Positions 4,508 to 6,591 of a DNA stretch of 6,591 nt are shown here, in pieces; positions within the stretch are counted from its first letter, which is position 1; each line of letters opens with the position of its first letter. The translations under genes and the position numbers were made by a program. The stretch is from NCBI GenBank assembly GCA_964355015.1, contig CAYHCE010000076.1:1-6591 (forward strand). Reading direction: 5' to 3'. This stretch comes from CAYHCE01 sp964355015 (GTDB lineage: Bacteria; Cyanobacteriota; Cyanobacteriia; PCC-6307; Cyanobiaceae). A model generated the notes under the pieces. It was not told the origin of the DNA and searched no databases. It worked only from the letters and a program-made list of their open reading frames with translations.

Positions 4508-5938
4508 TTAACCGTTATGGAGAAGGCGCGATCGGTTGCTTGAGCGACTGTCCTCGGTGGAGGTCACCACCACACCCATGGCCGCGATGAAGCCGACCAG
4601 AAAACCACGCAGCAGCCTGTACCTGTAGCCATCAACGCTTGGGCTGTTTCCAAGTAAGTAGAAGAAGTTGACGAGAACCATCCAGGCCAGGCCGGTAAGA
4701 ATGCCGAAAAAGATCACCCGCTGAAATGATGAGCGCAGCCAGCGAACCTGGCTGAAGAGGGACGTCTCACGGGCATAGAACATCAGCAGGGCGACCGTCG
4801 CGGCTAAGAGCGTGCCGTAGACTCCGTACTTCAGGATCTGTTCCCAAATCCCTGTCTGGGGATTCCGCACCATCCCAGTCTGGGGATCCCGCACCATGAA
4901 TAAGCCGATAGACAACAGAACAGAAGCAATCATTCCCGCGATGGCACCGAGCCCGAGTACGGCCTTCCAACCCGTGCGGGAATGCTCGGCGTAGGAAGTG
5001 ATGGTGCAGAACACGGCGAACGAGATCGCGTTGACAAAGAGAAAACTACCCACTCTAGTAGGAGGATCTTTGCCTAACAGTAGAGCCAACCCGAATATTA
5101 TTCCCAGGAAGAAGCTCACCACGGCGTTCTGGAGCAGGCGCCCCGCCAGGCGGCTGTGCACGTCCTTGATCGGCAGCACCAGCGAGGACACGCCGAGGAT
5201 GTCCACGATCTTCTGGCGATCGTCACGGGTGAGGCCGTTCTTCACCCAAAAGCTGGAGATGTACTCATCGAGTTTCTCGAGGATCTGATCCTGCAGCTCA
5301 GCTTCGCGCTTCCTCATGTCGTGCAGGGCCATCTCCGGCTGCTGCATCTCTTCATCGAGGGTGTTGAGGTCCTTGAGCTCGCACCAGAGGTAGTCGATGC
5401 CGAGGTCTGACCATTCCGCCTGCAGCTTGTCCCAGCGTTCATCCTGCCTGGCCTGTTCGCGGAGGTCTCTGGCGCTATTGATGAGCTGGGTGCACTCCCG
5501 GAGTCGCACCTCCTTGCGGAGCTTGTCGAGGTCGTCTTCGGGGGTGGGATCGGGGATGGTAGACATCAGCAGATCCAGCAGCATCCTGTAGGGACTCACC
5601 TTCAGGTTTGCGGTTTCGAAGTAGGTGGTGCTGCCGGCTCCGAAGGTGAGCAGTGCGATGGTCAGAACCTTCCCGAAGCTGGAGGGGTCACTTTTGCCTA
5701 CAAACAGCTCGGGCACTAACCAGTGGCAGATCAGCAGATAGAGGGCGAGCGTGAGCAGCAGGAAGATGCAGTACACGAACGCCTTCAGCAGGCTATTGTT
5801 CGTTTTGCGCGACATTCGCTCGTTGGCGTCGCGCCAGCAAATCAGGGAGATGAACACGGCACCCGTGGCCAGGGCGGCCATCGCTTCCCATCCCATCGCC
5901 CCTGCCCCTGGCATGCCGGTTGCTACTTGCAGTTCCAT
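4508..5938 (-). CDS. Nine-helix membrane protein with central cytoplasmic helical domain, unknown function
   Basis: The 476-residue protein is not recognised. Hydrophobic segments fall at about 15-35, 50-72, 88-107, 268-289, 297-316, 326-348, 368-388, 406-429 and 442-460. Between helices 3 and 4 lies a charged, mainly helical region (about 128-250) rich in Leu heptads and Glu/Lys/Arg, including DDLDKLRKEVRLREC and MRKREAELQDQILEKLDEYI, which suggests a coiled coil. Positive charges (RDANERMSRK, EHSRTGWK, VRWLRSSFQR, the SRSSNRSR tail) place the N-terminus outside and the coiled-coil domain and C-terminus in the cytoplasm. The loop after helix 6 holds a tandem octapeptide (MVRDPQTG MVRNPQTG). 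No transporter or channel signature is visible. ATG 5938 is the first start after the vapC remnant. Several stretches (5040-5105, for example) look AT-richer than neighbours, which may mean acquisition from elsewhere. A sensor, scaffold or channel-like role is only a guess. Confidence 0.85.
   Translation of the reverse strand: MELQVATGMPGAGAMGWEAMAALATGAVFISLICWRDANERMSRKTNNSLLKAFVYCIFLLLTLALYLLICHWLVPELFVGKSDPSSFGKVLTIALLTFGAGSTTYFETANLKVSPYRMLLDLLMSTIPDPTPEDDLDKLRKEVRLRECTQLINSARDLREQARQDERWDKLQAEWSDLGIDYLWCELKDLNTLDEEMQQPEMALHDMRKREAELQDQILEKLDEYISSFWVKNGLTRDDRQKIVDILGVSSLVLPIKDVHSRLAGRLLQNAVVSFFLGIIFGLALLLGKDPPTRVGSFLFVNAISFAVFCTITSYAEHSRTGWKAVLGLGAIAGMIASVLLSIGLFMVRDPQTGMVRNPQTGIWEQILKYGVYGTLLAATVALLMFYARETSLFSQVRWLRSSFQRVIFFGILTGLAWMVLVNFFYLLGNSPSVDGYRYRLLRGFLVGFIAAMGVVVTSTEDSRSSNRSRLLHNG
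4851..4898. repeat. 24-bp tandem duplication inside the membrane-protein gene
   Basis: Two adjacent 24-base units (4851-4874 and 4875-4898) share GTCTGGGGAT and CCGCACCAT and differ at only three positions. In the protein they give MVRDPQTG and MVRNPQTG at residues 348-363, in the predicted extracytoplasmic loop after helix 6. The in-frame 8-codon unit suggests a recent slippage duplication. Confidence 0.85.
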
Positions 5939-5959
5939 TCTGCGCAGACCTGACCCTAC

Positions 5960-6280
5960 TCAGGCGATTCGGCGGGAAGGGCTCCACCGCCATGGGATGG
6001 CACAGCCCAGGCAGCACAGGCCGGCGTCGGTGGAGCCGATGCCACGCCCCATCAGCCCGTGGAGCTCGATCCCCAGAAGGATTTCCGCTTCGGTGGCGAC
6101 CACGCTGCTGGCCAGGCTGGCCAGCAGCGAAAGCACCTGGCGCGATTGCGAAGGTTGCCTCAGGCCAGTTCACCGATCAGCCAGGGATAGATCAGCGGAT
6201 CGCCCCTCCAGGAGGGTGGCTAGCAAGGAGTTGGCTGACAGCTGCAGCCCCTGGCTCGCGCTGCTCCATCACCCCAGCAC
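5960..6280 (-). pseudogene. vapC: Decayed VapC toxin (PIN-domain ribonuclease)
   Basis: Read on the minus strand in three successive frames, this gives most of a VapC of the 120-140-residue class. The pieces are WSSASQGLQLSANSLLATLL then EGRS; LIYPWLIGELA, stop, GNLRNRA; and QVLSLLASLASSVVATEAEI, LLGIELHGLMGRGIGSTDAG, ending PSRRIA. The strings PW-IGELA-GNLR-R, VAT-AE and H-LMGRGIG--DA are diagnostic of this family, whose intact members cleave RNA using four acidic residues. Damage seen: TGA at 6269-6271, frameshift near 6196, TGA at 6160-6162, frameshift near 6140. The usual W(T/S)xDRRL acid near the C-terminus has become Ser. The N-terminal VDTSVW motif is also broken. No intact VapB antitoxin is found upstream (6281-6591). 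The gene is therefore dead. It lies 21 bases upstream of the membrane-protein start, on the same strand. Confidence 0.8.
6103..6129. repeat. 27-bp perfect palindrome within the vapC remnant
   Basis: The arms CGCTGCTGGCCAG (6103-6115) and CTGGCCAGCAGCG (6117-6129) are perfect 13-bp complements around a single G. In the old reading frame it encodes SLLASLASS, so alternating Leu/Ala/Ser codons may explain it. Even so it is the longest perfect palindrome seen in the window. Confidence 0.6.
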
Positions 6281-6591
6281 ATCGACCCGCTCGCTCCCGC
6301 TGAGGGGTTCCCTCGCCGCTGCTCATCACAGCCACACGGCGGCCAGGAGGGTCAACCCGCTTGAGCCTGCTCTCGGAGCTTTCCACCGCCGGGCGATAGC
6401 CGGCCGGTGAAAGCACCGATGCCTGCACCGGCTGCGTCGGGCGCAGAGCAGGGCCTCCGCTGCACCTCATGGGTACCGGACAAACAGCCGAGGCGCCTGC
6501 GGCGTCACTCCACCCGCTCGCGCCTGCTCGGGGTTCCGCTTCCTGCCGCTCGTGCCGCCCTGCAATCCAGCGGCCGGGCCTCCTGCCGCTG
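6281..6591. other. Right-hand region without a supported gene
   Basis: No intact gene is visible. A vapB antitoxin would be expected here, ahead of the vapC remnant, but none is recognisable. Two imperfect copies of a roughly 27-base sequence occur at 6285-6311 and 6512-6537, sharing ACCCGCTCG and GGGGTTCC. Read on the minus strand, they give (S/R)ERV(D/E). TCCTGCCGCT is repeated at 6541 and 6581. The sequence may hold degraded toxin-antitoxin remains. Confidence 0.35.

Noticed and set aside
4998..5591. Plus-strand open frames inside the membrane-protein gene
   Set aside because: They are Ser/Arg-rich antisense shadows of the coiled-coil coding region, a common effect of Leu/Glu-rich codons read in reverse.
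5751..6410. 219-codon plus-strand frame across the membrane gene start and vapC remnant
   Set aside because: It is antisense to two better-supported readings, Arg/Ser/Pro-rich, and has no motif.
1..6591. HIP1 octamers (GCGATCGC), tRNA, rRNA, CRISPR arrays, transposase genes
   Set aside because: I looked for each and found none. GCGATCG occurs in part but no complete HIP1 was seen, no tRNA-like cloverleaf, and no regular spaced repeats.

Overview
The window looks like a GC-rich bacterial chromosome, most likely a picocyanobacterium of the Synechococcus/Cyanobium type. This is inferred from the GC-rich codon usage, the near absence of strong Shine-Dalgarno sequences, and a perfect cyanobacterial-type LexA box. 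No rRNA or tRNA gene, CRISPR array or intact insertion sequence was seen, so the assignment stays provisional.

Layout, left to right. The left edge holds the 5' end of a RecD2-type helicase gene on the minus strand. It is divergent from a complete plus-strand glycosyltransferase gene (345-1664) of the UGT80/sterol-glucosyltransferase-like GT1 group. Next comes a convergent minus-strand gene for a 99-residue Cys/His-rich protein (1865-2164), with a LexA-type operator at 2182-2195 just upstream. From 2332 to 4395 four small plus-strand genes of unknown function are spread out with long intergenic stretches. Three of them (starts 2871, 3295 and 4057) are each preceded, 87-101 bases upstream, by a hairpin element that opens with the same core, GGCAAGGGCTGCGC or a close variant. 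One strong terminator separates the first two of these three units. A GC-rich hairpin region at 4418-4468 separates the convergent 4057-4395 gene from a 476-residue minus-strand membrane protein with nine predicted helices and a central cytoplasmic helical domain (4508-5938). Upstream of that gene lies a decayed vapC toxin gene (5960-6280), with two in-frame stops and two frameshifts. The last 310 bases show nothing convincing.

The genes do not form an obvious pathway or operon. The arrangement is that of an accessory stretch: orphan genes, hairpin repeats and a dead toxin-antitoxin remnant beside a core repair gene. The two signals most worth following are the putative SOS-controlled Cys-rich protein and the repeated hairpin placed at nearly constant distance before three unrelated orphan genes.
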